Origin: UA16 sp042095135
GTDB lineage: Bacteria; Bacteroidota; Bacteroidia; Flavobacteriales_D; Sanyastnellaceae
Reading direction: 5' to 3'
Length of the DNA: 64,000 bases
Assembly: GCA_042095135.1 (NCBI GenBank)
Contig: JBELBV010000001.1
Span: forward strand, 1-64,000
Both the position numbers and the translations under genes were made by a program. Of the stretch, positions 24,271 to 32,797 are shown piece by piece (position 1 is the first letter of the stretch; each line of letters begins with the position of its first letter). A model generated the notes under the pieces. It saw only the letters and a program-made list of their open reading frames with translations. It ran no database searches and was not told the DNA's origin.

Positions 24271-25671
24271 ATGAAATTGAAATCTGCACTTCTTGGTATT
24301 TTCGGGTTGGCTTCGCTCACCGCATCAGGGCAAACCACATGGGAAATTGGCAACACCACCTTGACCGAATACGATCTGGTCACCGGCATGCAAATCCCGT
24401 GGGAAATCCTTTGGGGGCCTGACGACCACCTGTGGATGACTTCGCGCAAAGGGGAAGTCCTGCGCATTGATCCGGCGACCGGCGACTACACCACCGTGTT
24501 GGAGAAAAACGTCATGAACAGCGGAAACGGCGAACCGGGAATGCTGGGCATGGCCATGCACCCCGATTGGGAGACAACTCCCAAAGTTTACGTGGTCTAC
24601 TGCGCAGGAAGCTCATGGAATGGCCAAGAATACCTCAGCGTTTTTGATTGGAATGGAACCGAACTGGTCAACGAAGAGTTTTTGCTCACCCTGGACGCAG
24701 GAGGCATCCACAACGGCAGCCGGCTCCTCGTCTTGCCCGACAACACACTGCTAATGACAGCCGGTGATGTCGGGGCATCGGGGCTGTCCCAATCGATGAA
24801 TTCCCTCCAAGGAAAGACCTTGCGTTTGAACTTGGACGGCAGCATCCCGGAAGACAACCCCTTCCCCGACTCGTACATCTACACCTTAGGCAACCGCAAC
24901 AGCCAGGGACTCGCATTGGGCCCGAATGGCATCATCTACGCGAGCGAGCACGGCCAAAACTCCAACGACGAATTCAACATCGTTGAAACTGGAGGCAATT
25001 ACGGCTGGCCGCAGGTTGAAGGATTTTGTAATACTCCGGCAGAAGAAGATTTCTGCGCAGAAAACAACGTGATTGAACCACTCAAGGCCTGGACCCCGTG
25101 CATCGCCGTCAATGGCATCGAATACTACAACCACGAAGCCATTCCGGAATGGCAGCATAGCGTATTGCTTTCTGTGCTTGGCGGGTTGGGAGGTCAGTAC
25201 GAGCGCTTGAGCGTCCTGCACCTTTCGGAAGATGGGTTGAGCGTCACAAGTGAAGACCAGTACTTTTCAAGCTTCAATCAGCGCATCCGCGACGTGGCAG
25301 TGAATCCATACACGGGCTCTGTTTATGTCGCTTTCAATGGCCCCTCGTACCCTGGAAGCGGCCCCAACATCATCAAGGAATTCCGAAACGAGGCTTTCAC
25401 CTCTACCGTATCGGAGCGCCCAGATGATTTGAAACCGATGGCGTTCCCCAATCCCTGTACCGACCGCATTCAATTCGCATGGAATCATGATCTGCACAAT
25501 GCGCAGTACACGGTGTATTCCTTCACAGGTGAGACGGTGGCCCAAGGACGCGCAAACAACAAGCAATTGACGCTTGAAACCGAGGGATGGTCCAGTGGAT
25601 CGTACTTCATCGCCTTGACCCACACACACGGTACCCGAACGGCAACCTTCCAAGTTGCCGGTAACGAATGA
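24271..25671 (+). CDS. PQQ-type sugar (glucose/sorbosone) dehydrogenase with T9SS sorting domain
   Basis: A 466-residue protein. Signal peptide (about 1-20, ending TASG). The six-bladed propeller of the soluble glucose dehydrogenase/Hedgehog-interacting fold: IPWEILWGPDDHLWMTSRKGEV, NGEPGMLGMAMHPDW, GGIHNGSRLLVLPDN (His region of the active site), LGNRNSQGLALGPNG, YASEHGQNSNDEFNIV and GGNYGWPQVEG are the classical blocks. The last ~80 residues (AFPNPCTDRIQFAWN ... GSYFIALTH ... ATFQVAGN) form a T9SS type A sorting domain. It oxidises aldoses outside the cell using PQQ; the substrate is unknown. Its stop overlaps the TonB-receptor start by 4 bp. Confidence 0.87.
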   Translation: MKLKSALLGIFGLASLTASGQTTWEIGNTTLTEYDLVTGMQIPWEILWGPDDHLWMTSRKGEVLRIDPATGDYTTVLEKNVMNSGNGEPGMLGMAMHPDWETTPKVYVVYCAGSSWNGQEYLSVFDWNGTELVNEEFLLTLDAGGIHNGSRLLVLPDNTLLMTAGDVGASGLSQSMNSLQGKTLRLNLDGSIPEDNPFPDSYIYTLGNRNSQGLALGPNGIIYASEHGQNSNDEFNIVETGGNYGWPQVEGFCNTPAEEDFCAENNVIEPLKAWTPCIAVNGIEYYNHEAIPEWQHSVLLSVLGGLGGQYERLSVLHLSEDGLSVTSEDQYFSSFNQRIRDVAVNPYTGSVYVAFNGPSYPGSGPNIIKEFRNEAFTSTVSERPDDLKPMAFPNPCTDRIQFAWNHDLHNAQYTVYSFTGETVAQGRANNKQLTLETEGWSSGSYFIALTHTHGTRTATFQVAGNE

Positions 25672-27734
25672 TTCGGCCCCGGATCTTACTCGCATTCTTC
25701 GCGTACTTCTGCGGCCCCATTTTCGCTGGTGCACAAAGTACCATAACGACCGACACGACGACCGTCGAAGCGGCTGAAGTACTTGCTCTCCGTATCCCCT
25801 CGACCGCAGCACAAGTAGCCTCCAACATTTCGGTGCTAGAAGCTACTGCCCTTCAAAACGGTCACTCCCCGGATCTGCAAGATGCCTTGAATTCTATTCC
25901 CGGCGTGTTCATGGAGACGCGCGGAACCGGCGGATCCAGGAGGCTTCAAATGCGAAGCAGCGGCCTGCGTTCTCCCTTTGGTGTGCGAAATGTACTCATG
26001 CTGATGGACGGGTTTGTACTGACCAATGCCAGTGGCAACAGCCCATTGGAATTATGGAACCCGCAATGGCTGCACCGGCTAGAAGTGGTGAAAGGTCCCG
26101 TCGGCGCACTTTATGGAAATGCTTATGGAGGCGCACTCATCGGTTCGAGTCTCCCGGCGCTTCAACGGCTCCAGAATACCACCGCTGGGTACGCGGTTTT
26201 ACGCAGCCCTGGAGAAGGCGCTGATGGCAGTTGGTCGATGGAGTCGGGATTTTCACACACCCAACGCCTCTCTAATCGCAAAGACCAAGCCGTGCACGTG
26301 CGCATGTTTTGGAACGATATGCCCGGTTATCGCCAACAAGAATACAACCACCGCAACCAGGCTGAAATGCACGTGATGCATACCGAAAAATCAGGTGCCG
26401 AGCAGCGCACCTGGATTGGATGGATGGATGCCGAATGGGGACTGCCCGGCGCGCTGAATCAAAGCGACGCCACCGAAAACCCTACCCGTGGACCCGGAGC
26501 TGTGTACGACGCCCACGTCAATCGACAGCGATCCTGGGCAGGTTGGAGCCGGACCGCACAGCACGACCACAGCCGCAACGGCATTTGGGTGTACGGCCAA
26601 CGCTCAACGAAAGCCAACCCTTTTGGCACCTCGCCTTTCTTCAATGGCGTGAAGGACGAAAATGAGGAATTCACTTCCCTACGCTGGTGGAGGGCGCAAT
26701 CATCCACCATCGGCACGAAAGGCAAACTCACATTGGACCAGTCCATCATTGCACGGTACGAATGGCTAACCATTCAAGAAAGCGATAATGACTATGCTGC
26801 TGGAGCGCTTCGCTACGCCATCGAATCGTTTACGCACAGCCACTGGGCAAGTGTTGGCAGTCGATTCGAGTGGGATAATCACTGGCAAATTGATGCGCAA
26901 ATTGCCGCAGAAAATTTCGGCAGGACCACCGATGGAATTCGCCGAGTCATTCAAGACAGCACTGGCATCTATGCAGAAACCTACTCAAGCGTTCAACTGC
27001 TTCCTTTTCTCCAGTTAGCGTATCAAACCACCCCGAACCTTAGGATTTTTGCCCAGTGGGGAAGCGGAGGAAGCCATCCCACTTCGTTTGAACTGGTAAA
27101 TCCTGAAGACTATCAGCCCTACGATTTGAAGGCCGAGCAGGCCAATGCACTGGAATTGGGGGCGAAATGGAACCACACCGCACAGGGTTGGGCGCTAGCC
27201 TGTGCCGTTCAGGCATATCACCAGCGCATTAACAACGCGATCGCTCAGGTTCCGGGTCCTGCCGATGGGATTTTCATGGCCAATGTGGAAGGACTCAAGA
27301 TGTCAGGGTTGGAAGGTTCTGTGAGAACAATGGGCACCATCGGAAACGCCACGAAACTGAACATCAATGGATGGTTGAACGTCAACCGGCACGCCTTTGA
27401 CCCTTATGCCTCGACGTTGCCCGGAACACCACTCCACAGCGCCGGAACAACAGGCTCCTTATCCAAAGGAAGTTGGGCATGGATGTGGCAATACCAGTGG
27501 TTCGATCGCATCAAATTGCACAACACATTTGACGATTGGGCAGAACCACAACACCGGCTCAATTCATCCGTGCAATTTAACTGCGATGAGCATGCCATAC
27601 AGCTGGGGGTTCGCAACGTACTGGACGCTGAATTTTCCGGCTGGCTGCAGACCAATGCCTTTGGCGGACGCTACTTCAATCCCGCTCCACCTCGCAGTCT
27701 TTGGGTGTCTTGGCGGTGGAAACTCACTGGATGA
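25668..27734 (+). CDS. TonB-dependent receptor, PqqU/YncD-like
   Basis: A 688-residue protein: signal peptide (about 1-22, ending AGA), plug domain (about 45-170: LQDALNSIPGVFMETRG, RLQMRSSGLRSPFGVRNV, LEVVKGPVGALYGNAYGG) and a barrel ending in SLWVSWRWKLTG. No N-terminal SusC beta-sandwich, so it is a classical receptor. The FGVRxVxxxMDG and GPxxALYGNxxGG blocks resemble E. coli YncD, now known as the PQQ importer PqqU. Being translationally coupled (ATGA) to a PQQ-type dehydrogenase, it may import PQQ. An iron or cobalamin substrate cannot be excluded. The 3' end overlaps the convergent gene by 11 bp. Confidence 0.72.
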   Translation: MIRPRILLAFFAYFCGPIFAGAQSTITTDTTTVEAAEVLALRIPSTAAQVASNISVLEATALQNGHSPDLQDALNSIPGVFMETRGTGGSRRLQMRSSGLRSPFGVRNVLMLMDGFVLTNASGNSPLELWNPQWLHRLEVVKGPVGALYGNAYGGALIGSSLPALQRLQNTTAGYAVLRSPGEGADGSWSMESGFSHTQRLSNRKDQAVHVRMFWNDMPGYRQQEYNHRNQAEMHVMHTEKSGAEQRTWIGWMDAEWGLPGALNQSDATENPTRGPGAVYDAHVNRQRSWAGWSRTAQHDHSRNGIWVYGQRSTKANPFGTSPFFNGVKDENEEFTSLRWWRAQSSTIGTKGKLTLDQSIIARYEWLTIQESDNDYAAGALRYAIESFTHSHWASVGSRFEWDNHWQIDAQIAAENFGRTTDGIRRVIQDSTGIYAETYSSVQLLPFLQLAYQTTPNLRIFAQWGSGGSHPTSFELVNPEDYQPYDLKAEQANALELGAKWNHTAQGWALACAVQAYHQRINNAIAQVPGPADGIFMANVEGLKMSGLEGSVRTMGTIGNATKLNINGWLNVNRHAFDPYASTLPGTPLHSAGTTGSLSKGSWAWMWQYQWFDRIKLHNTFDDWAEPQHRLNSSVQFNCDEHAIQLGVRNVLDAEFSGWLQTNAFGGRYFNPAPPRSLWVSWRWKLTG

Positions 27735-29664
27735 TTTCAATCTCCGTGCGTCGATTTAGTGCGCGCCCCTCTTCTGTTTCATTCGTGGCTATGGGCTGTG
27801 ACATCCCGTATCCAATGGTCTCCATACGGCGGCCTTCAATACCAAAGGCTTCTAAAAATTGGGCGACCGCTAGAGCTCGTTCCTCACTAAGTATTTGATT
27901 GCGCTCTACACTTCCTTCGCCATCGGTATGGCCGGCGATGCGAATGCGAAACTCGGCGTTTTGCATGGTCCTTGCTAGCTGTTCCAAGTCCGGTTGAAAA
28001 CTAGCATCTAGTACTGAGGAAGACCGCTGGAAACGAACGTCACGGAGCACGAGAACAGACCCAACTTCCAACCTTTGCAATGCAATCGACACAAAAGGTT
28101 CCTGGCCCTCCGTCGGTTCAAACGCCTTGGAATAGAAGCCATAGCCTGCCTCCTCAACCTGCAAGATGACGCGCTTAGTAGCTGGGAAGGTCAGCGTGAA
28201 CGCGCCATCCACCGCTGAACTGGATTGTGTTCCCACCACATTCCCTAGTGAATCCAACACCAGAACCGATGCCCGAATGGGACGGCGGGAGTTCGCATCG
28301 AGCACCTCTCCGCGCCACAACGCTACGGATTCCGCAGCAGCATAACCGGGGAGCTCAAATTGCCATAAATCGAGGTTACCAGGGGAGTCACGATCAGTGG
28401 CAAACAACGCCGTTCTGCCGTCTGGAAAAACCTGCAAGCTGTTTTCATCGCCTTTAGAATTGATCGGGAAACCAAGGTTTTCCGCTTGCGACCAGGAACC
28501 ATCCGGCTGTCGTCGGGACACAAAAAGATCCAATCCGCCCATTCCCGCGTGGCCATTGGACGCGAAGTAGAGCGTTTTGCCGTCGCTGTGCAATACCGGA
28601 TTTTCCTCACGACCAGGCGTGTTGATGCTGGTAGGAAGACGCGAGGGTCGGCTCCAAGCCTCGTCGTCTTGGCGCTCCGCTTGGTAGATGTCTTGCACCA
28701 CACGCCCTTCTTGGGTGCGGTAGGCCCGAACAAAGAACAACCACCGTCCGTCGGCACTCAGCGACGGTTGGCTTTCCCAAGCCTTGCTATTGACAGCTTC
28801 CAAATTCGTTTCTAGCTGAAACCGATTTTCCGACACGTCTAAGTCCGCATAGAACAAATCGCAACTGCCCTCACCCGCGCGTCGGCCATAACGCCCATCC
28901 AAGCCGTCGCAGGCCGTAAAAATCAACTGGCGGCCGTCGCCACGTACCGTCGGAGCGCCTTCGTTGCCGGGCGTGTTGATCTCCACCAACTCCCGCGATA
29001 CGTTCCACGTTCCGTCTTCGGACAGCTTCGCCTCAAAAAAATCTTCTTGGCCCGTCATGCGGGCATCCCCTCCAATTTGCCGCGTAAAAATCATGCGGTC
29101 TCCAGTCGCAAACAAAGCCGGATAGTATTCAGGCGCCTCGCTGTTGACGGTTCCTCGCAGCGGAGCAAGGTTCAATTCCACAGGCTCCTCAATGGCTTGC
29201 GCAGCAAATCGAATGGAAGCTTCCAGTAATGAATCCCCGATGGCAACCTCTTCGATTAAAGCCAGTGCTGCCGAGTACTGCCCGGCGTTGAACTCAAACA
29301 GAACGAGCTTCTCTCTCCACTTTCGAAGCAACTCCGGATTGCTCGTAATTGCCTGATTCAAGGCTTTTGCCGCCGCCTCCCATTCAGACCGTCCTTCGTG
29401 CAGTTGGCTTTTGAGCATCCAGGCATCGGCAAACACGGGAAATATCTCCAACGCCTCATCCACGGCTACAAATGCCCCTTCCACATCTCGGTTCATGAAT
29501 CGCTCCACCGCTTCATCCAACTGCTTTTGGGCCCGCTTGGGCACCTTGGTCTGGGCCGAAACACCGCTTGCACATGCGATGAAAAGCACAAGCAGCCCTA
29601 CTATGCGCGCAGCGAAAGCAAGGAATAAACCGTTGAAAAAGAGGTTAACGGGGCGTTTGTACAT
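27724..29664 (-). CDS. PorE-like T9SS-associated protein: TPR, WD40-like propeller, CRD, OmpA C-terminal domain
   Basis: I took the ATG at 29664 (MYKRPVNLFF); a TTG at 29697 would lengthen it. About 646 residues. Signal sequence with a possible lipobox FIAC, TPR repeats (about 40-150), PD40/WD40-like propeller blades (about 170-430; YYPALFATGDRMIFTR, QPSLSADGRWLFFVR, ENPVLHSDGKTLYFASNG, ENSLQVFPDGRTALFATD), a carboxypeptidase-regulatory-like domain (about 440-520) and an OmpA peptidoglycan-binding domain (RIRIAGHTDGEGS ... GYGMSQPIA ... NRRTEIEI). This domain order is that of PorE, which ties the T9SS trans-envelope complex to peptidoglycan. Orthology is inferred from architecture; many Bacteroidota carry paralogues. 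Confidence 0.7.
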   Translation of the reverse strand: MYKRPVNLFFNGLFLAFAARIVGLLVLFIACASGVSAQTKVPKRAQKQLDEAVERFMNRDVEGAFVAVDEALEIFPVFADAWMLKSQLHEGRSEWEAAAKALNQAITSNPELLRKWREKLVLFEFNAGQYSAALALIEEVAIGDSLLEASIRFAAQAIEEPVELNLAPLRGTVNSEAPEYYPALFATGDRMIFTRQIGGDARMTGQEDFFEAKLSEDGTWNVSRELVEINTPGNEGAPTVRGDGRQLIFTACDGLDGRYGRRAGEGSCDLFYADLDVSENRFQLETNLEAVNSKAWESQPSLSADGRWLFFVRAYRTQEGRVVQDIYQAERQDDEAWSRPSRLPTSINTPGREENPVLHSDGKTLYFASNGHAGMGGLDLFVSRRQPDGSWSQAENLGFPINSKGDENSLQVFPDGRTALFATDRDSPGNLDLWQFELPGYAAAESVALWRGEVLDANSRRPIRASVLVLDSLGNVVGTQSSSAVDGAFTLTFPATKRVILQVEEAGYGFYSKAFEPTEGQEPFVSIALQRLEVGSVLVLRDVRFQRSSSVLDASFQPDLEQLARTMQNAEFRIRIAGHTDGEGSVERNQILSEERALAVAQFLEAFGIEGRRMETIGYGMSQPIATNETEEGRALNRRTEIEIIQ

Positions 29665-29702
29665 GTTTCGAAAATAGGCGTCCTTGCAGCAAACCAAACA
29701 CC

Positions 29703-30230
29703 ATGCCGAAGGACACCGTCCACATCGGGTTGTTATCGGATACGCATAGCCATTGGGACGACCGCATGACGCATCATTTGGCAGGTTGCGACGAAATCTG
29801 GCATGCAGGCGATGTTGGTGATCTCTCAGTATTGGACGCCATGGGACAACTCAATGCCCACGTGCGGGTGGTATTCGGCAACATCGACGACCACCGCATA
29901 CGTTCTGAAACCGCAGAAACCTTGCATTGGGAGATTCAAGGACTCCGTTTTTGCATGACCCACATTGGCGGCCGGCCGGGACGGTATGCAAAAGGCATCC
30001 GCAGCCTGCTCAACGAAACCCGCCCGAATGTCTTCATCTGTGGGCACAGCCATTTGCTTAAGGTTCAGCGCGACCCCAGTTTTGACGGCCTCTATATGAA
30101 TCCCGGTGCCGCAGGAATCCATGGTTTTCACCGAAAACGCACACTGATCAAATTTTCAATCGAACAAAGTCAATTGACTGAAATGCACGTAGTCGAACTC
30201 GGGAATCGTGTGAAAAAGGCACCAAACTGA
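29703..30230 (+). CDS. YfcE/MJ0936-family metallophosphoesterase
   Basis: A 175-residue calcineurin-like phosphoesterase. Metal-binding motifs: LLSDTHSH, WHAGDVGD, VFGNIDDHR and THIGGRPGR, then CGHSHLLK and NPGAAG. The GNxD block carries Ile where GNCD is usual. Small YfcE-type enzymes are broad phosphodiesterases; the natural substrate is unknown. It is divergent from the PorE-like gene (38 bp between starts) and followed by the rho leader. Confidence 0.88.
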   Translation: MPKDTVHIGLLSDTHSHWDDRMTHHLAGCDEIWHAGDVGDLSVLDAMGQLNAHVRVVFGNIDDHRIRSETAETLHWEIQGLRFCMTHIGGRPGRYAKGIRSLLNETRPNVFICGHSHLLKVQRDPSFDGLYMNPGAAGIHGFHRKRTLIKFSIEQSQLTEMHVVELGNRVKKAPN

Positions 30231-30279
30231 GAATAATTACGTATTATTGCCATGTCTATGCGAGGAGCAGGCATGTGAG

Positions 30280-30296
30280 CTGTACAGGAGGTACAG
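30280..30296 (+). promoter_or_regulatory. Inverted repeat in the rho leader
   Basis: CTGTACAGGAGGTACAG: two 6-bp arms (CTGTAC/GTACAG) with an AGGAG loop, about 100 nt before the rho start. An RNA hairpin with a purine-rich loop is possible. Rho synthesis is autoregulated in other bacteria through its leader; whether this hairpin takes part is unknown. Confidence 0.3.
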
Positions 30297-30394
30297 TATT
30301 CTTTTCCCTAACTACTTTCTGAGTTGACGTTTCCAAGTTGGAGACAGGAACTGCTAAAAGCGTAGCGCACCTAACAAGATTACACACATACTGG

Positions 30395-32206
30395 ATGTAC
30401 GACATCATTGAATTGAACGCAAAAAAAGTTCCTGAACTGAAGGAAATTGCGAAAAAACTTGGCGTGGCTCGCGCTGAGAAGCTGAAAAAGCAGGATTTGG
30501 TTTACAGCATTTTAGATGAGCAGGCGCTTCAGCCTGCCGCCATGAAAAAAGCTCCAGCAAAAGCAAAGAAAGACGGCGACGCGAGCAAGCGAACCCGGAA
30601 CACCCGAACGAAAAAGGCGGAATCGGATTCGAAAGAAGAGCCGCGCAACAAGAAATCCGAAGATTCTAAAGGCGGATCCAAAGATTCTAAAGGCGGATCC
30701 AAAGATTCAAAAGGCAGATCCGAAGATTCAAAAGGCGGAACTGAGGAGAAAAAGGAGCGCAAACCCGGCGATGCCATTCGCGAACGACGCGCCCGAAGCA
30801 AGGCAGCAGAAGAATCAACCGAAGCAGCCAAATCAGGGGATACCAAGGAGACCACTGGCGACGACAAAGGCAATTCACGTCGAAACGACCGCGATAACGA
30901 CCGACGCAACGACCGCAGCAACGATCGGCGCAACGACCGCAACAACGACCGGCGTAACGACCGCAACAATGATCGCCGCAACAACGACCGCAACAACGAT
31001 CGCAACAACGACCGACGTAACGACCGACGCAACGACCGACGAAACAACCGGGACAAATTCCTGAGCGAGCCGGACGAACACGGCTTCGACTTCGACGGCA
31101 TCATCACCGCAGAGGGCGTGCTCGAAATTCAACAGGAAGGCTACGGGTTCCTGCGTTCAGCAGACTACAACTACCTGAACTCTCCGGATGACGTATACGT
31201 AACCTCTCGCCAGATCAAGCAGTTTTCACTACAAACCGGCGACACGGTGATTGCCAAGGTTCGACCGCCTCGAATCGGGGAGAAATTCTACCCGCTTATC
31301 GATGTGATGAGCATCAACGGCCGCTCACCAGAATGGGTTCGAGACCGCATTCCATTCAAATTCTTGACGCCCCTCTTCCCACAAGAGCGGTTCAATTTGA
31401 GCACACGCGGCGGCAACATCAGCACTCGTTTGATGGACCTCTTTGCGCCTGTGGGTAAGGGGCAGCGAGGTATGCTCGTTTCGCAACCGAAAACCGGTAA
31501 GACCACATTACTCAAAGACGTAGCCAACGCCATTGCCTTGAACCACCCCGAGGTGTACCTCTTGATTTTGCTCATCGACGAGCGCCCAGAAGAAGTCACA
31601 GACATGAAGCGTAGTGTCAACGCCGAGGTTATTGCGTCGACGTTTGACGAACCAGCCGATCGTCACGTACGCATCGCCAATTTGGTACTCGAAAAGGCCA
31701 AGCGCATGGTGGAATGTGGGCACGACGTTTGCATCCTCCTAGACTCCATCACCCGTTTGGCGCGAGCCTACAACACGGTTTCACCTAGCTCAGGTAAAAT
31801 CCTCAGTGGTGGTGTCGAAGCGAATGCCCTTCAGAAGCCCAAGCGTTTCTTTGGTGCCGCTCGTAACATCGAGAACGGCGGCTCTCTCTCCATCATCGCA
31901 ACAGCGCTTACGGAGACCGGTTCGAAAATGGACGAAGTCATCTTCGAGGAATTCAAAGGCACCGGTAACATGGAATTGCAGTTGGATCGACGTATTTCCA
32001 ACCGCCGCATCTATCCCGCCATTGACATCTTGACCTCCGGGACTCGACGTGAAGACCTCTTGTTGGATAAGGAAACCTTGCAGCGCATTTGGATTCTGCG
32101 CAAGCACCTCGCGGACATGAACCCCATCGAGGCCATGGAATTCATGAAGGAACGCATGGAACAAACCCGAAGCAACGAGGAGTTCCTATCCTCCATGAAT
32201 GGCTAA
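30395..32206 (+). CDS. rho: Transcription termination factor Rho with long disordered insertion
   Basis: The ATG at 30395 gives MYDIIELNAKKVPELKEIAKKL, the usual Rho N-terminal helical domain; an upstream in-frame ATG at 30338 is less likely. 603 residues against about 420 for E. coli. Between the N-terminal domain (about 1-50) and the RNA-binding cold-shock domain (about 230-300, EGVLEIQQEGYGFLRS) is a ~170-residue low-complexity segment: Lys/Ser/Gly repeats (about 89-118), then Asn/Asp/Arg repeats (about 162-219). The ATPase core follows: SQPKTGKTTLL (P-loop), LLILLIDERPEEVTDM, SGGVEANALQKPKRFFGAARN. Hexameric RNA helicase ending transcription. Confidence 0.96.
   Translation: MYDIIELNAKKVPELKEIAKKLGVARAEKLKKQDLVYSILDEQALQPAAMKKAPAKAKKDGDASKRTRNTRTKKAESDSKEEPRNKKSEDSKGGSKDSKGGSKDSKGRSEDSKGGTEEKKERKPGDAIRERRARSKAAEESTEAAKSGDTKETTGDDKGNSRRNDRDNDRRNDRSNDRRNDRNNDRRNDRNNDRRNNDRNNDRNNDRRNDRRNDRRNNRDKFLSEPDEHGFDFDGIITAEGVLEIQQEGYGFLRSADYNYLNSPDDVYVTSRQIKQFSLQTGDTVIAKVRPPRIGEKFYPLIDVMSINGRSPEWVRDRIPFKFLTPLFPQERFNLSTRGGNISTRLMDLFAPVGKGQRGMLVSQPKTGKTTLLKDVANAIALNHPEVYLLILLIDERPEEVTDMKRSVNAEVIASTFDEPADRHVRIANLVLEKAKRMVECGHDVCILLDSITRLARAYNTVSPSSGKILSGGVEANALQKPKRFFGAARNIENGGSLSIIATALTETGSKMDEVIFEEFKGTGNMELQLDRRISNRRIYPAIDILTSGTRREDLLLDKETLQRIWILRKHLADMNPIEAMEFMKERMEQTRSNEEFLSSMNG
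30660..30747 (+). repeat. In-frame tandem repeats encoding DSKGGSK-type units in Rho
   Basis: Four imperfect copies of a ~21-bp unit of the form AAGATTCTAAAGGCGGATCC, each encoding about seven residues (KDSKGGS). The first two copies are nearly identical at the nucleotide level, suggesting recent slippage-driven expansion. Copy number may vary between strains. Confidence 0.8.
30879..31050 (+). repeat. Degenerate repeats encoding an Asn/Asp/Arg-rich tract in Rho
   Basis: A run of 9- to 12-bp units such as AACGACCGACGC and AACGACCGCAAC encodes NDRR/NDRN repeats for about 57 residues. The opposite strand is open over this stretch only because of the repeats. Composition predicts an RNA-binding, disordered polyampholyte. 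Confidence 0.85.
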
Positions 32207-32747
32207 AGTCCGCGTACTCTTCGCAACGGGCATCGCCGCCTGGTACGCCCTCAAACTCTACGGTTTGGGCACATGGACATGGGAGCAATCCAATCAAGCG
32301 GGCATCCTTTGGAACCTCGCATGCGTAACATCCATCGCAGCGCTGCTTGGCTACATTCATCGGGATGAGGCTGTTTTTTTAATGCGTTGGAAAAACGTCG
32401 CCAAAACCACCGTTTTGTACAGTTTCTTGTTGTCCTGTTCGATGGGCATCTGGTACTATGGAATTGTCCCCGAAACGATTGAACAAAGGAAAACGGAACA
32501 GCTGGAACTGCTGGAGGCGTTTGTCAGCGATCCGGAGGCGTTAGCGGATGTTCAAAGTACGAACACCACCTTGGGACGGCAATCCGCCGATGAGATCTAC
32601 GCTCAACAAGAAGCGAATCTCGAAGTCTTCTTTTCGCCTGTATTCTTCATTGGCACCGTGTTGATGGTATGGATTTTCACCGCAGCAGCGCTGGCTGCCA
32701 CATTTGCCGCGGTCATGCCCAAGATTTGGAACGAGCGGCCAGAATGA
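32199..32747 (+). CDS. Small multi-pass membrane protein, DUF4199-like
   Basis: A 182-residue protein with about four hydrophobic segments (residues ~5-20, 32-50, 68-88 and 148-172). A polar, Glu/Gln-rich segment between the third and fourth (EQRKTEQLELLEAF ... ADEIYAQQEANLEVFFSP) and the spacing resemble DUF4199 proteins of Bacteroidota. Function unknown. It overlaps the rho end by 8 bp and the porT frame follows directly. Confidence 0.6.
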   Translation: MAKVRVLFATGIAAWYALKLYGLGTWTWEQSNQAGILWNLACVTSIAALLGYIHRDEAVFLMRWKNVAKTTVLYSFLLSCSMGIWYYGIVPETIEQRKTEQLELLEAFVSDPEALADVQSTNTTLGRQSADEIYAQQEANLEVFFSPVFFIGTVLMVWIFTAAALAATFAAVMPKIWNERPE

Positions 32748-32797
32748 AATACAGGAGCTCGCCTTCCGTTTGTAGATTTACAACGTATTCACGCCCT

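Noticed and set aside
30879..31050. Possible CRISPR-like or tandem-repeat array
   Set aside because: Units are 9-12 bp, in frame with rho and without spacers; they are coding repeats.
30529..31107. Long open frames opposite and in the other phases of rho, rich in Arg/Leu/Ser or Val/Ala
   Set aside because: They mirror the low-complexity Asn/Asp/Arg repeats of rho and have no independent start context or family features.
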